Counted from the first letter of the stretch, positions 17,935-26,506 are shown. The stretch is 64,000 nt of DNA from Oleiagrimonas sp963821885 (GCA_963821885.1 CAWGFN010000002.1:372001-436000); one strand, 5' to 3'. A program made the numbers and translations. The notes: generated from the sequence alone by a model not told the origin.

Positions 17935-18378
17935 ATGAACGATTTCGAATTCGTCCCCAACCAGTGCCGCCCTGGCGATCGCCTGTTCTGTGGTGGCCAG
18001 CCGACCGAGCAGCAACTGGCCGACTTCGCCCGCGACGGCGGCGGCTGCGTGGTCAACCTGCGGCCACAGGCGGAAATGGGCAACTTCGACGAAGGCGCCG
18101 CCGTGCGCCGGCTGGGCATGCAATATGTCGGCATTCCCGTGGCCGGCGCCGAAGACCTCACCCGCGAGGCCGCCGCCACGCTCGCCGACGCCATGCGCCG
18201 TCACGATGCCGACCACCTGATGGTGCATTGCGCCAGCGGCCAGCGCGTGGGTGCGCTGGTGGCGCTCAAGGCCGGCTGGATCGACGGCCTGCCGATGGAA
18301 GAAGCCGTGGCCGAGGGCCGCAAGGCCGGCCTGGACCGGCTGGAACCGGCGGTGCGCATGAAGCTGGCCGGCAGCTGA
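17935..18378 (+). CDS. DUF442 / beta-lactamase-hydrolase-like phosphatase-fold protein
   Basis: 147 residues of the DUF442 (TIGR01244) family: a small dual-specificity-phosphatase/rhodanese-like fold with a P-loop HCASGQR, i.e. Cys-x4-Arg with the active Cys in a compact loop. In the Blh protein of BigR operons this domain is the N-terminal half, fused to a persulfide dioxygenase. Here it stands alone and no dioxygenase gene is in the window. Most likely a sulfurtransferase acting with SQR; phosphatase activity is possible but untested. GGAG lies about 11 nt upstream. Confidence 0.8.
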   Translation: MNDFEFVPNQCRPGDRLFCGGQPTEQQLADFARDGGGCVVNLRPQAEMGNFDEGAAVRRLGMQYVGIPVAGAEDLTREAAATLADAMRRHDADHLMVHCASGQRVGALVALKAGWIDGLPMEEAVAEGRKAGLDRLEPAVRMKLAGS

Positions 18379-18403
18379 CCCACCCGCCCCGGGCCTCCCC
18401 GGG

Positions 18404-18432
18404 GTGAGTGCGGCAGTCGTTCCGGCTACAAT
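18404..18432 (+). promoter_or_regulatory. Candidate sigma-70 promoter for gap
   Basis: GTGAGT (18404-18409), 17-bp spacer, TACAAT (18427-18432), 60 bp before the gap ATG. A GC hairpin CCCCGGG-CCTC-CCCGGGG (18387-18404), without a T tract, sits just upstream and may end the DUF442 transcript. Confidence 0.5.
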
Positions 18433-18492
18433 TGGCGTTCCTCGCGGCCCGCCGGGCCGCGTGCCTTTCACTGTTCCGGAGGACGCCGCCCC

Positions 18493-19506
18493 ATGGCCAT
18501 CAAGGTCGCCATCAACGGATACGGCCGCATCGGCCGCAACGTGCTGCGTGCACTGTACGAAGCCGGTCGCACCGACCGCATCCGCATCGTCGCCATCAAC
18601 GACCTGGGTGACGCCGAGACCAACGCCCACCTGACCCAGTACGACACCGCGCACGGCAAGTTCCCGGGCACGGTCGCGGTCGAGGGTGGCGATCTGGTGG
18701 TCAACGGCGACCGCATCAAGGTGTGCGCCGAGCGCGACCCGGGCAAGCTGCCCTGGGGCGAGCTGGGCGTGGACGTGGTGCTCGAATGCACCGGCCTTTT
18801 CACCACCAAGGAAAAGGCTGGCGCGCACCTGGCCGCGGGTGCGAAGAAGGTGATCATCTCCGCACCGGGCGGCAAGGACATCGACGGCACCTTCGTCTAC
18901 GGCGTCAACCACGACCAGCTGACCGCCGACCACGCGGTCATCTCCAACGCCAGCTGCACCACCAACTGCCTGGCGCCGCTGGCCAAGGCGCTCAACGACG
19001 GCATCGGCATCGTGCACGGCCTGATGACCACCATCCACGCCTACACCAACGACCAGGTGCTGACCGACGTCTTCCACAAGGACCTGCGCCGCGCCCGCTC
19101 GGCGACCATGAGCCAGATCCCGACCAAGACCGGCGCCGCCGCCGCGGTCGGCCTGGTGCTGCCCGAGCTCAACGGCAAGCTGGACGGCTTCGCCATGCGC
19201 GTGCCGACCATCAACGTGTCGGTGGTGGACCTTTCCTTCGTCGCCGCGCGCGAGACCAGCAAGGAAGAAATCGACCGCGTGATCCAGGCGGCCGCCGACG
19301 GTCCGTTGAAGGGCATCCTGGCGGTCAACACCAAGCCGCTGGTGTCGGTGGACTTCAACCACAACCCGGCTTCCTCGACCTATGACGCCACGCAGACCCG
19401 CGTCATGGACGGCACGCTGGTCAAGGTGCTGTCGTGGTACGACAACGAGTGGGGCTTCTCCAACCGCATGCTGGACATGACCGAGGCGCTGGTCGCCGCT
19501 GGATGA
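18493..19506 (+). CDS. gap: Glyceraldehyde-3-phosphate dehydrogenase, type I
   Basis: Glycolytic NAD-dependent oxidation/phosphorylation of glyceraldehyde 3-phosphate. 337 residues with N-terminal NAD-binding motif VAINGYGRIGRN, the active-site segment ISNASCTTNCLAPL with catalytic Cys, and TKTGAAAAVG in the catalytic domain. GGAGG is 10 nt before the ATG. Followed by two hairpins, the second a clear terminator, so transcribed on its own. pgk is not in the window. Confidence 0.97.
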   Translation: MAIKVAINGYGRIGRNVLRALYEAGRTDRIRIVAINDLGDAETNAHLTQYDTAHGKFPGTVAVEGGDLVVNGDRIKVCAERDPGKLPWGELGVDVVLECTGLFTTKEKAGAHLAAGAKKVIISAPGGKDIDGTFVYGVNHDQLTADHAVISNASCTTNCLAPLAKALNDGIGIVHGLMTTIHAYTNDQVLTDVFHKDLRRARSATMSQIPTKTGAAAAVGLVLPELNGKLDGFAMRVPTINVSVVDLSFVAARETSKEEIDRVIQAAADGPLKGILAVNTKPLVSVDFNHNPASSTYDATQTRVMDGTLVKVLSWYDNEWGFSNRMLDMTEALVAAG

Positions 19507-19514
19507 GCGACACA

Positions 19515-19589
19515 CCCGGCGGCATTTCCGCCGGGCGCCGATCGCGATACAGTCGGACCCGTATGCCTGTGGCATCCGGGTCCTTTTTT
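19515..19589 (+). terminator. Double hairpin / terminator after gap
   Basis: First stem CCCGGCGG-CATTT-CCGCCGGG (19515-19535), no T tract. The second stem, 19555-19583, pairs GGACCCG.ATGCC with GGCAT.CGGGTCC around TGT and is followed by TTTTTT, a classical intrinsic terminator. Confidence 0.88.
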
Positions 19590-19619
19590 CATCCAATCCT
19601 TGCACGGGGGAGGCACCAC

Positions 19620-20498
19620 GTGAACACCGCCATCTGGTTACGCAGAGCACTGATCCTTGCCGTCCTGGCCCTGCCGGGTCTTGCCGGCGCGCAATCGGCG
19701 CCGGTCTACACCGACAACGGGTTCAACCCCGAACTGCTCGATGCCTCGGTGCCGCAGGCGCAGCGCATGCAGCATTTCGCCCACATCATCGCGATGGCCA
19801 ACGCCGGCCAGGTGCGCGCGCAGGACCTGGCGGGCACGCTGTACTGGCAGGGTGACGCCATCCCCGGGTCGCCGGTGCCGCGCAATCCGGGCCAGGCCCG
19901 CATCCTGCTGGCCAACGCGGCCGTGCACGGCGACGTGCTGGCCATGGCCAAGCTCGGCGAACTGGAACTGCAGGCCGGACGCCTGCCGCAAGCCATGGTC
20001 TGGGCACAGATGTATGCCCGCTATCTCGACCCCATGGCCATGCAACGCAGCCGACGCGGTCAAGAATCGGCCTACGCCGCGAACCTGATCAGGCGCATCA
20101 CCGATGCTGGCGGCAAGATCGACAAGGCGGCCTCGGCCAACGTGGCCTCGATGGTCCAGCGGTTCGACAAGAGCATCCGCAGAGGCATCGATGCGTTCAA
20201 CGCCGAGGATCGCCACGGCCGCACGTACCTGATCCAAGGCCCCGATGGACTGGATTCGATCAAGGTCGCCAATGAAACCGGCGTGGCCGAGTACATGGTG
20301 GCCTTCGACGCCAGCGGCAAGGTCGAGCGCATCTGGACGCTGGATGCCTTCCCCAATCCCGGTCTTGCCGCGGAGCTGCGCCACTACTTCAAGCAGGCGC
20401 ATGCAAACCCGGCCGATGGCGACACCGGCACGCGCTATCTGCGGGTTCCGATCACCCACAACTCGGTCAAGTTCCGCTCCCTGCATCCGGTGCACTGA
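19620..20498 (+). CDS. Secreted Sel1/TPR-like protein of unknown function
   Basis: 292 residues from the GTG at 19620 (GGGGGAGG 6 nt upstream; the signal peptide MNTAIWLRRALILAV...AGAQ begins there). The mature N-terminal half is helical with Sel1/TPR-like spacing (IAMANAGQVRAQDLAGTLYW; AAVHGDVLAMAKLGELELQAG; QAMVWAQMYAR), suggesting a protein-binding solenoid. The C-terminal 100 residues (YLIQGPDGLDSIKVANE...) match nothing I recognise. Periplasmic or surface location inferred. 34 bp upstream of the lipase-like gene, possibly cotranscribed. Confidence 0.7.
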   Translation: MNTAIWLRRALILAVLALPGLAGAQSAPVYTDNGFNPELLDASVPQAQRMQHFAHIIAMANAGQVRAQDLAGTLYWQGDAIPGSPVPRNPGQARILLANAAVHGDVLAMAKLGELELQAGRLPQAMVWAQMYARYLDPMAMQRSRRGQESAYAANLIRRITDAGGKIDKAASANVASMVQRFDKSIRRGIDAFNAEDRHGRTYLIQGPDGLDSIKVANETGVAEYMVAFDASGKVERIWTLDAFPNPGLAAELRHYFKQAHANPADGDTGTRYLRVPITHNSVKFRSLHPVH

Positions 20499-20532
20499 CG
20501 CCGGATAGCACGGCTCCTCCGGCACATCCGCC

Positions 20533-21711
20533 ATGGCCATCATCTTCCTGCCCGGCATCAAGGGTTCGGAGCTGGTCGACAGCTACCCGCTGGACTGGCC
20601 ACGGCGCTGGTCGCTGGAGGACATGGTGGTCGGCGACATCGTCGAGAACACGCTCGATTTCGCCCTCGTCGACGGCCGCCATGATGCCGCCGACGGCCAC
20701 TGGATGCGTCCGTCGCGCCTGATCCACTACGCCTATGGCGCGATGGTCAACAAACTTCGCGCCTGGCAGCGTCCGGAACCGGTCTATACCTTCAGCTACG
20801 ACTGGCGCAAGCCGCTGGAGCTCTCGGCCCGCCGGCTGGTGCAGGCGATGGACGAGCTCGCCGAACGCGAGAAGGCAGTCGGCCGCTCACCGCGGCTGAA
20901 GTTCGTCACCCACAGCATGGGCGGCCTGGTGCTGCGCTCGGCGCTGGCGCTGCGCAACCGGCGCGAGCCCTTCGACGGCATCGATCGTTGCGTGTTCATC
21001 GCACCGCCGTTTCGTGGCGCCATCGGCGCGCCCTACGCGCTGGTGGTCGGCGAGCGCGACGGCTGGTTCGGCACCGACGAGGACTACCGCCGCCTGGCGC
21101 GAGGCTTCCCCTCGGTGTACCAGATGACACCGTCATGGCCCGGGGCCGCGGTGGACGAGGACGGTCGCGACCTGGACCTGTTCGACGCCGCGAACTGGCA
21201 GGCCAACGTACGCGATGGCGACGGATTCCAGGCGCGTTTCCTGCACGATGCCGAGGCCTTCGTGCGCGGCCGCCGGGCCCGAGCGGGTGGCGACAGCGAT
21301 GCGCCGATGCTGGACGATGCGGCGCTGGCACGCGCCGCCGACCGGGTGCTGGTGCTGTGTGGCGCGGGCAGGCCCACCCAACGCAGCCTGCCGGTGCTGA
21401 CCCGCAACGCCCCCAATCCGAACTGGTTCGATTTCGCCCATGCCCAGGCCGACCCCCAGGGCGACGGCCGCGTGCACCTGCGCAGCGCCGCGGTCGAGGG
21501 CGTGACCCTGGCGGCCTTCGACAATGCCGGCGAGCACGCCCTGCTGTGCCGCAACGAACGCGTGGTCAACCTGACCTCGATGTGGCTGGAGGGCAAGCAG
21601 GCCCTGCGCATGCTGCGCCGCGCGCCCGAGCATACGGTGCCGCGCCGCGGACGGCGTTACTTCAAGCCCTGGAACGGCGATGCGGAAAGCCTCGCGGGAC
21701 ACATCACCTGA
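20533..21711 (+). CDS. LCAT/lipase-like alpha/beta hydrolase
   Basis: 392 residues, no signal peptide. Begins MAIIFLPGIKGSELVD, the oxyanion-loop region of lecithin:cholesterol acyltransferase-like hydrolases. The nucleophile elbow is THSMGGLV, with Ser in the G/H-x-S-x-G context (H-S-M-G-G). A late His (NAGEHALL) is a candidate for the triad. Likely an esterase, lipase or acyltransferase acting in the cytoplasm; substrate unknown. No strong Shine-Dalgarno is visible. The next gene downstream has its own FNR-type promoter. Confidence 0.8.
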   Translation: MAIIFLPGIKGSELVDSYPLDWPRRWSLEDMVVGDIVENTLDFALVDGRHDAADGHWMRPSRLIHYAYGAMVNKLRAWQRPEPVYTFSYDWRKPLELSARRLVQAMDELAEREKAVGRSPRLKFVTHSMGGLVLRSALALRNRREPFDGIDRCVFIAPPFRGAIGAPYALVVGERDGWFGTDEDYRRLARGFPSVYQMTPSWPGAAVDEDGRDLDLFDAANWQANVRDGDGFQARFLHDAEAFVRGRRARAGGDSDAPMLDDAALARAADRVLVLCGAGRPTQRSLPVLTRNAPNPNWFDFAHAQADPQGDGRVHLRSAAVEGVTLAAFDNAGEHALLCRNERVVNLTSMWLEGKQALRMLRRAPEHTVPRRGRRYFKPWNGDAESLAGHIT

Positions 21712-21722
21712 TGTGACGCGGC

Positions 21723-21736
21723 CTGATCCAGATCAG
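21723..21736 (+). promoter_or_regulatory. FNR/ANR-type box upstream of the truncated haemoglobin
   Basis: CTGAT-CCAG-ATCAG, a perfect dyad close to TTGAT-N4-ATCAA. CACAAT at 21759-21764 is 22 bp downstream and is a good -10, predicting transcription from about 21771, 21 nt before the ATG. Confidence 0.72.
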
Positions 21737-21791
21737 GACCGTGGCCCGCCGCGTTCGCCACAATGAAGCTCCCGCGACCGCAGCCTCCGCC

Positions 21792-22214
21792 ATGAACGAT
21801 ATCCCCGGCCTCGATGCACCCCTCATCGCCCTCCTGGTCGACCGCTTCTACGAGCGCGTGCGCCGGCACCCGCTGCTGGGACCGATTTTCGACGCACGCA
21901 TCAGCGACTGGCCGGCGCACAAGCGCCGGCTGACGGCCTTCTGGTGCGGCACGGCGCTGCGCACGGGGGACTATCGCGGAAACCCCATGGCCATGCACCG
22001 GGCCCTGCCGGTGGACGCCGGGCATTTCGAGTGCTGGCTGTCGCTATGGCGCGACACCGTCGGCCAGATGCTGCCGGAAGCGGCGGCGGCGCACATGATC
22101 GAACTGGCCGAGCGCATCGGCCACGGCCTGATGCTGGGCATGGGCCTGCGCCCGCGCGGCCGCCAGCTGGGGATCCCGCTGGCCGGCCGCTGGGACGCGC
22201 ACCAGACCAGCTGA
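21792..22214 (+). CDS. Group III truncated haemoglobin
   Basis: 140 residues from the ATG at 21792. Pattern of TrHb3: LVDRFYERVRRHPLLGPIF in the B/C region, AFWCGTALRTGDYRGNPMAMHRALPV, and the proximal-His segment AGHFECWLSLW with the conserved Trp that marks group III. Cytoplasmic haem protein probably binding O2 or NO. Its promoter has an FNR-type box, so expression is expected at low oxygen together with norZ and hemN. 20 bp from the convergent tpx stop. Confidence 0.85.
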   Translation: MNDIPGLDAPLIALLVDRFYERVRRHPLLGPIFDARISDWPAHKRRLTAFWCGTALRTGDYRGNPMAMHRALPVDAGHFECWLSLWRDTVGQMLPEAAAAHMIELAERIGHGLMLGMGLRPRGRQLGIPLAGRWDAHQTS

Positions 22215-22234
22215 TCGCCGGTCCGGCCGCGGAC

Positions 22235-22735
22235 TCAGGCCAGGGCCTTCAAGGCGGCCTCGTAATCGGGCTCCTGGGCAATCTCCGGCACCATTTCCGC
22301 GTGCAGCACGCGGTTGTCGCCGTCCAGCACCACCACCGCGCGCGCGGCCAGGCCGGCCAGCGGGCCGTCGGCCAGGGCCACGCCGTAATCGTTCAGGAAC
22401 GACGCGCCGCGCAGGGTCGACAGGTTGACCACGTTGTCCAGGCCCTCGGCGCCGCAGAAACGCGCCTGCGCAAACGGCAGGTCGGCCGAGACGCACAGCA
22501 CCACGGTGTCGTCGAGCTTGCCCGCCAGTTCGTTGAAGCGACGCACCGAGGCCGCGCACACGCCGGTATCGACGCTGGGGAAGATGTTGAGCACCTTGCG
22601 CTGGCTGCCGAAGCTGGCCAGGGTCACGTCCTTGAGGTCCTTGTCGACCAGGCTGAATGCCGGTGCGGACTGGCCCACGGCGGGGAATTCGCCGTCGACG
22701 TGAACAGTGTTGCCTTGCAGCGTCACAGTGGACAT
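22235..22735 (-). CDS. tpx: Thiol peroxidase (atypical 2-Cys peroxiredoxin, Tpx)
   Basis: Thioredoxin-dependent reduction of hydroperoxides. 166 residues, standard Tpx length, starting MSTVTLQGNTVHVDG. Peroxidatic motif PSVDTGVCAAS (PxxxTxxC); the usual T-P-V-C of Tpx reads T-G-V-C here. The resolving Cys is in PFAQARFCGAEGL. GAGG lies 7 nt before the ATG. Monocistronic, convergent with the truncated-haemoglobin gene. Confidence 0.93.
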   Translation of the reverse strand: MSTVTLQGNTVHVDGEFPAVGQSAPAFSLVDKDLKDVTLASFGSQRKVLNIFPSVDTGVCAASVRRFNELAGKLDDTVVLCVSADLPFAQARFCGAEGLDNVVNLSTLRGASFLNDYGVALADGPLAGLAARAVVVLDGDNRVLHAEMVPEIAQEPDYEAALKALA

Positions 22736-22893
22736 TGCGTACCTCTTGATGTGGATGGAAATCGGATCGATGGGCCACGATAGCGCCGTCATGGCGACGA
22801 CGCGAACCGCCCACAAGCATATCCGGTCATCCCGGGGGCCATGCAAAGCAGGCGGATGCCTCCCTTTACGGGCCATCGCCCGCATCCGATCCC

Positions 22894-23295
22894 CTAGCGG
22901 GCCAGGAGGGCGAAGATCCCGTAGGGCGAGTGCGCCACGGCCACAGTGGCGATGAAGCCGAACACCGCCAGGGCCGCCAGGAAAAAGCCGGCCCGCGCGC
23001 GTCGCGTGCGCCCTCGACGCAGGGCATGCACCCCCAGCACCACATAGACCGCCAGCGCGACGACCTTCATGGTCAGCCAGGGCTGCACGAATGGATACTG
23101 GTGCACGATGCCGACCAGCATCAGCGCCGCGGTCAGCAAGGTCGTGTCGATGGCGTAGGACAGGTAGCGCAGCACGGCGTGGTTGGCCGCGCGCCAGCCG
23201 GCCAGCATCAGCGTCCCGCGAAGCATGAACAACGTGCCGGAGGCGATGACGCACGCCACGTGCAGCCATTTGATCTGGAGGTAGTAAATGGCCAT
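22894..23295 (-). CDS. SirB2-family membrane protein
   Basis: 133 residues with four predicted TM helices; begins MAIYYLQIKWLHVACVIASG, matching the SirB2 family pattern of a helix with an early conserved His (KWLHV). GAGG is 8 nt upstream. It follows the NO reductase gene by 55 bp on the same strand and so is probably part of the same transcript. The family function is not known. The helix His residues and the company of qNOR make a haem- or NO-related accessory role plausible, as an inference. Confidence 0.78.
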   Translation of the reverse strand: MAIYYLQIKWLHVACVIASGTLFMLRGTLMLAGWRAANHAVLRYLSYAIDTTLLTAALMLVGIVHQYPFVQPWLTMKVVALAVYVVLGVHALRRGRTRRARAGFFLAALAVFGFIATVAVAHSPYGIFALLAR

Positions 23296-23350
23296 CCCGA
23301 TACCCTCGCCGGGGGCGCGGACCGATGACCGACCCGCGCCCCCGACCGAC

Positions 23351-25645
23351 TCAGTCGTCCCGCCTCGCGCGCAGCGCCGCCGCCGGTTCGCCACCGAAGG
23401 CGCCCCGCGCCCGGCGCCGCCGCGGCCACCACAGACGCACGGTGAACCACGCGGTCATGAGGGCGCCGATGCTGAAGATGGTATCTCCCGGCACCCGCAT
23501 CCACACCAGCAGGTGGATGATCGGACGGTCCATGAACTCGGCCGAGCGCGCGTAGGCATAGCCATGGTCGAGCACGGCCTTGAGCTGCAGCACGCCCATC
23601 GGCAACAGGGTCAGCAGCGCCATCAGCGTCAGGCCGATGTTGAAACTCCAGAACGCGCCCTTGAGCAGCTTCTCGTCCCACACCGCCTCGGGCTTGAGCG
23701 CGCGCAGGCAGAACAGCATCAGGCCGATGCCGAGCATGCCGTAGACGCCGAACAGCGCCGTGTGGCCGTGCAACGGTGTCAGGTTCAGGCCCTGCATGTA
23801 GTACAGCGACAGCGGCGGATTGATCAGGAACCCGAACAGGCCCGCGCCGACCAGGTTCCAGAATGCCACCGCGACGAAGAACACCAGCGGCCAGCGCCAG
23901 CGCGCCATCCACGGCGCCGCCTGGCCGTGCTTCCAGGTTTCCCAGGCCTCGAATCCGATCAGGGCCAGCGGCACCACTTCCAGCGCCGAGAACGATGCGC
24001 CCAGCGCCAGCACCGCCGTGGGCGTGCCGGTGAAGTACAGGTGATGGAAGGTGCCCAGCACGCCGCCGGTCATGAACACGATGGTGGAGAACAGCACCGC
24101 GGTGGTGGCCGTCGAGGTCCTGACCAGGCCAAAGCGGGTGAACAGGAAGGCGATCACCGCGGTCGCGAAGACCTCGAAGAAGCCCTCCACCCACAGGTGC
24201 ACGACCCACCAGCGCCAGTATTCGACCACGGCCAGCGCGGTGTGCCGACCCCACATCAGGCCGGCGCCGTAGAACAGCGCGATGGCCACCGTGGACAGGA
24301 ACAGGATGGTCACGATAGAACCGTGCTCGCGGCGTTCGCGCAGCGCCGGCCACAGCGCCCGGCCGACCAGGGCCAGCCACAGCAGCAGGCCGATGAACAG
24401 GCCGATCTGCCAGAACCGGCCCAGGTCCACGTACTCCCAGCCCTGGTGGCCGAACCAGAAGTTCTCGGCCAGGCCCATCTTCTGCATCACCGCGAACCAC
24501 TGGCCGACGAAGGCGCCCACCACGACCACGACCAGCGCGCCGAACAGCACATTGACGCCCAGCCGCTGGAAACGCGGCTCGCGCCCGCCGATGGCCGGGG
24601 CGATGAACAGGCCCGTGGCCAGCCACGCGGTGGCGATCCACAGCACGGCCAGTTCGGTATGCCAGGTGCGCGTCAGCGAGTACGGCAGGTATTTCGCCAG
24701 GTCGAAGCCGTAGATGTGCGTGCCCTCGACCTGGAAGTGCGCGGTGGTCGCGCCCAGCAGGATCTGGGTCAGGAACAGCGCCAGCACCAGCCAGAAGTAC
24801 TTCGCCGTGGCGCGCATCGACGGTGTCACCTGCAGCTCGGCCAGTGGATCACGCGCGGGCACCGGCGGTGGCGCTTCGTGACGGCGGGCGGCATGGTGCC
24901 AGGCCAGCAGCGCGATGCCCGCGATCAGGAACAGGATCGAGAACACCGTCCACAGGAACAGCGAGGACGGGGCGGTGTTGCCGACCAGCGGGTCGTAGGG
25001 CCAGTTCTGGGTATAGCTGATGCTGCTGTCCGGACGCGGCGTCACCGCCGCCCACGCGGTCCAGAAGAAGAACCCGGTCATGTCATGGCGCCGGGAGGCC
25101 GTGCCGGCGGTATCGGTGCGCATGGCATAGGCCTCGCGCAGCGCGGCCAGCTTCGGGTCGTTGCCGAACAACGCTTCGTAGTGCGCGGCGACCGCGGCGA
25201 TCGCCGCCGCCCGCGCGTCGGACACCGTCAGCGTGCCGGTCGCCGGGTCGTAGCGATTGACGCGCAGCTGACCGCGCAGCGCGGCGGCCAGTTCGGCCTG
25301 GGCGGGCGGATCGAGCCGGGCGTACGGGGCGCCAAGGCGCGCCTGCGCCATGGCGTCGAGCTGCGCCAGGGCCTCGCGGTGCACCCAGTCGGCGCTCCAG
25401 TCCGGCGCCACATAGGCGCCGTGCCCCCAGATCGAGCCGAGCTGCTGGCCACCGACGCTCTGCCAGACCTCGCGTCCGCGATCGATCTGCGCACCGGTGT
25501 AGAGCAGCTGGCCGGAGGCGCTGACCACCCGTTGCGGCACGGGAGGCGTGGTGTGGTAGATCTCCCGGCCCATCCACAACAGCACGCCGAATGAGGCGAG
25601 CAGGAGGAGGCCGAGTCCGGTCCAGAGTCTTCGCTGCGTTTGCAT
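23351..25645 (-). CDS. norZ: Quinol-dependent nitric oxide reductase (qNOR)
   Basis: Reduces 2 NO to N2O using quinol. 764 residues: N-terminal TM plus a cytochrome-c-like periplasmic domain without CxxCH (the fused NorC-like part of qNOR), then about 12 TM helices of the haem-copper oxidase fold. Ligand regions are visible: RTWHTELAVLWIA (haem His), VVHLWVEGFFEVF (FeB His and Glu), FHHLYF (paired His) and LHGHTALFGVYG (His ligands of helix X). Start MQTQRRLW at 25645. No NO-forming nitrite reductase gene is near, so detoxification or partial denitrification are both possible. Controlled by the FNR box at 25703. Confidence 0.94.
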   Translation of the reverse strand: MQTQRRLWTGLGLLLLASFGVLLWMGREIYHTTPPVPQRVVSASGQLLYTGAQIDRGREVWQSVGGQQLGSIWGHGAYVAPDWSADWVHREALAQLDAMAQARLGAPYARLDPPAQAELAAALRGQLRVNRYDPATGTLTVSDARAAAIAAVAAHYEALFGNDPKLAALREAYAMRTDTAGTASRRHDMTGFFFWTAWAAVTPRPDSSISYTQNWPYDPLVGNTAPSSLFLWTVFSILFLIAGIALLAWHHAARRHEAPPPVPARDPLAELQVTPSMRATAKYFWLVLALFLTQILLGATTAHFQVEGTHIYGFDLAKYLPYSLTRTWHTELAVLWIATAWLATGLFIAPAIGGREPRFQRLGVNVLFGALVVVVVGAFVGQWFAVMQKMGLAENFWFGHQGWEYVDLGRFWQIGLFIGLLLWLALVGRALWPALRERREHGSIVTILFLSTVAIALFYGAGLMWGRHTALAVVEYWRWWVVHLWVEGFFEVFATAVIAFLFTRFGLVRTSTATTAVLFSTIVFMTGGVLGTFHHLYFTGTPTAVLALGASFSALEVVPLALIGFEAWETWKHGQAAPWMARWRWPLVFFVAVAFWNLVGAGLFGFLINPPLSLYYMQGLNLTPLHGHTALFGVYGMLGIGLMLFCLRALKPEAVWDEKLLKGAFWSFNIGLTLMALLTLLPMGVLQLKAVLDHGYAYARSAEFMDRPIIHLLVWMRVPGDTIFSIGALMTAWFTVRLWWPRRRRARGAFGGEPAAALRARRDD

Positions 25646-25702
25646 GATGGCGATTCCAGGTTGGCGTCGCGCACATGCTGCGCTCGCGCGCGGCGACATC
25701 CC

Positions 25703-25716
25703 CTGACCTGGATCAG
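25703..25716 (-). promoter_or_regulatory. FNR/ANR-type box upstream of norZ
   Basis: CTGAC-CTGG-ATCAG between the regulator stop and norZ. CAGCAT (25680-25675) lies 22 bp downstream, predicting a start near 25668 and a 23-nt leader. This suggests norZ has its own promoter in addition to any read-through from anr. Confidence 0.7.
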
Positions 25717-25744
25717 GCCGGATGCAGTTAGCCGACGGCGGCCT

Positions 25745-26506
25745 TCAGTGATCGAGCAGCGGGCGGGCTATCTCACCCAGGCGGCGTGGATCGAGCAGCG
25801 CCACGTCGCGGCCCTCGACCTCGATCAGTGACTGGTCCTGGAACCGGCGCAGCACCCGGCTCACGGTCTCCGAGGCCAGGCGCAGGTAGTTGGCGATGTC
25901 GCCGCGCGACATGTTCAGGCGGAACCGCCTTCCCGAGAAGCCGCGTTGCTCGAAGCGCTGGCCCAGATCGACCAGGAACGCCGCCATGCGCTCGTCCGCG
26001 GTATGGTCGCCGGCCAGCACCGTGGCCGCGCCCAGCTCCTTGCTGAGCAGGCGGAACAGGTGATGCTGCAGGGTCGGCATCCTCGACGCCAGGGCGCTCA
26101 TCGCCGGAAACGAGAAGCGGCAGAAGTAGGCCGTGTCCAGCGCGATCGCGTCGCACGGGAAGCGTTCGGGATAGATCGCGTTAAGGCCGACCACCTCGCC
26201 GGGCAGGTAAAAGCCCAGCACCTGCTCGTCGCCCCGGGTATCGGTCATCACCGTCTTCACCGTGCCGCCGCGCACGGCGAAGATGGCACGGAACGGCTCG
26301 CCGGTGCGGAAGACGTATTCCCCTGCCTGGAACGGCCCGACATGCTCGACCAGGCAATGCAACTCGGCCAGCTGCGGCTTGCCGTAACCGGCGTCGATGC
26401 AGGCCCCGGAGAACGCGCAGGTGCGGCAGAACCTGGCCGCATCGCCGTCGTCCGCGATCGGGCTGGGGGGATCAGGCAGTTTGCCGGCCGGGAAATCCGA
26501 GGACAT
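25745..26506 (-). CDS. anr: FNR/ANR-type oxygen-sensing CRP-family activator
   Basis: 253 residues from MSSDFPAGKL. N-terminal cluster ligands C27-x2-C30-x5-C36 (FCRTCAFSGAC) plus C129 (TAYFCRFSF) correspond to the four [4Fe-4S] ligands of FNR. Central cNMP-fold with GDEQVLGFYLPGEVVGL, then the HTH MSRGDIANYLRLASETVSR with the Glu..Ser-Arg residues that read TTGAT half-sites. The cluster makes it an oxygen sensor rather than a Dnr-type NO sensor. It sits between hemN and norZ, whose promoters carry matching boxes, so direct activation is the natural inference. Confidence 0.93.
   Translation of the reverse strand: MSSDFPAGKLPDPPSPIADDGDAARFCRTCAFSGACIDAGYGKPQLAELHCLVEHVGPFQAGEYVFRTGEPFRAIFAVRGGTVKTVMTDTRGDEQVLGFYLPGEVVGLNAIYPERFPCDAIALDTAYFCRFSFPAMSALASRMPTLQHHLFRLLSKELGAATVLAGDHTADERMAAFLVDLGQRFEQRGFSGRRFRLNMSRGDIANYLRLASETVSRVLRRFQDQSLIEVEGRDVALLDPRRLGEIARPLLDH

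Noticed and set aside
22741..22760. FNR-like half site near the tpx start (TTGATGTGGAT)
   Set aside because: The second half does not match ATCAA and there is no hexamer at the 22-bp spacing seen in the other four promoters.
25745..26506. Dnr/NnrR-type NO sensor
   Set aside because: The C-x2-C-x5-C plus a fourth Cys is the FNR/ANR [4Fe-4S] pattern, which Dnr-type proteins lack.
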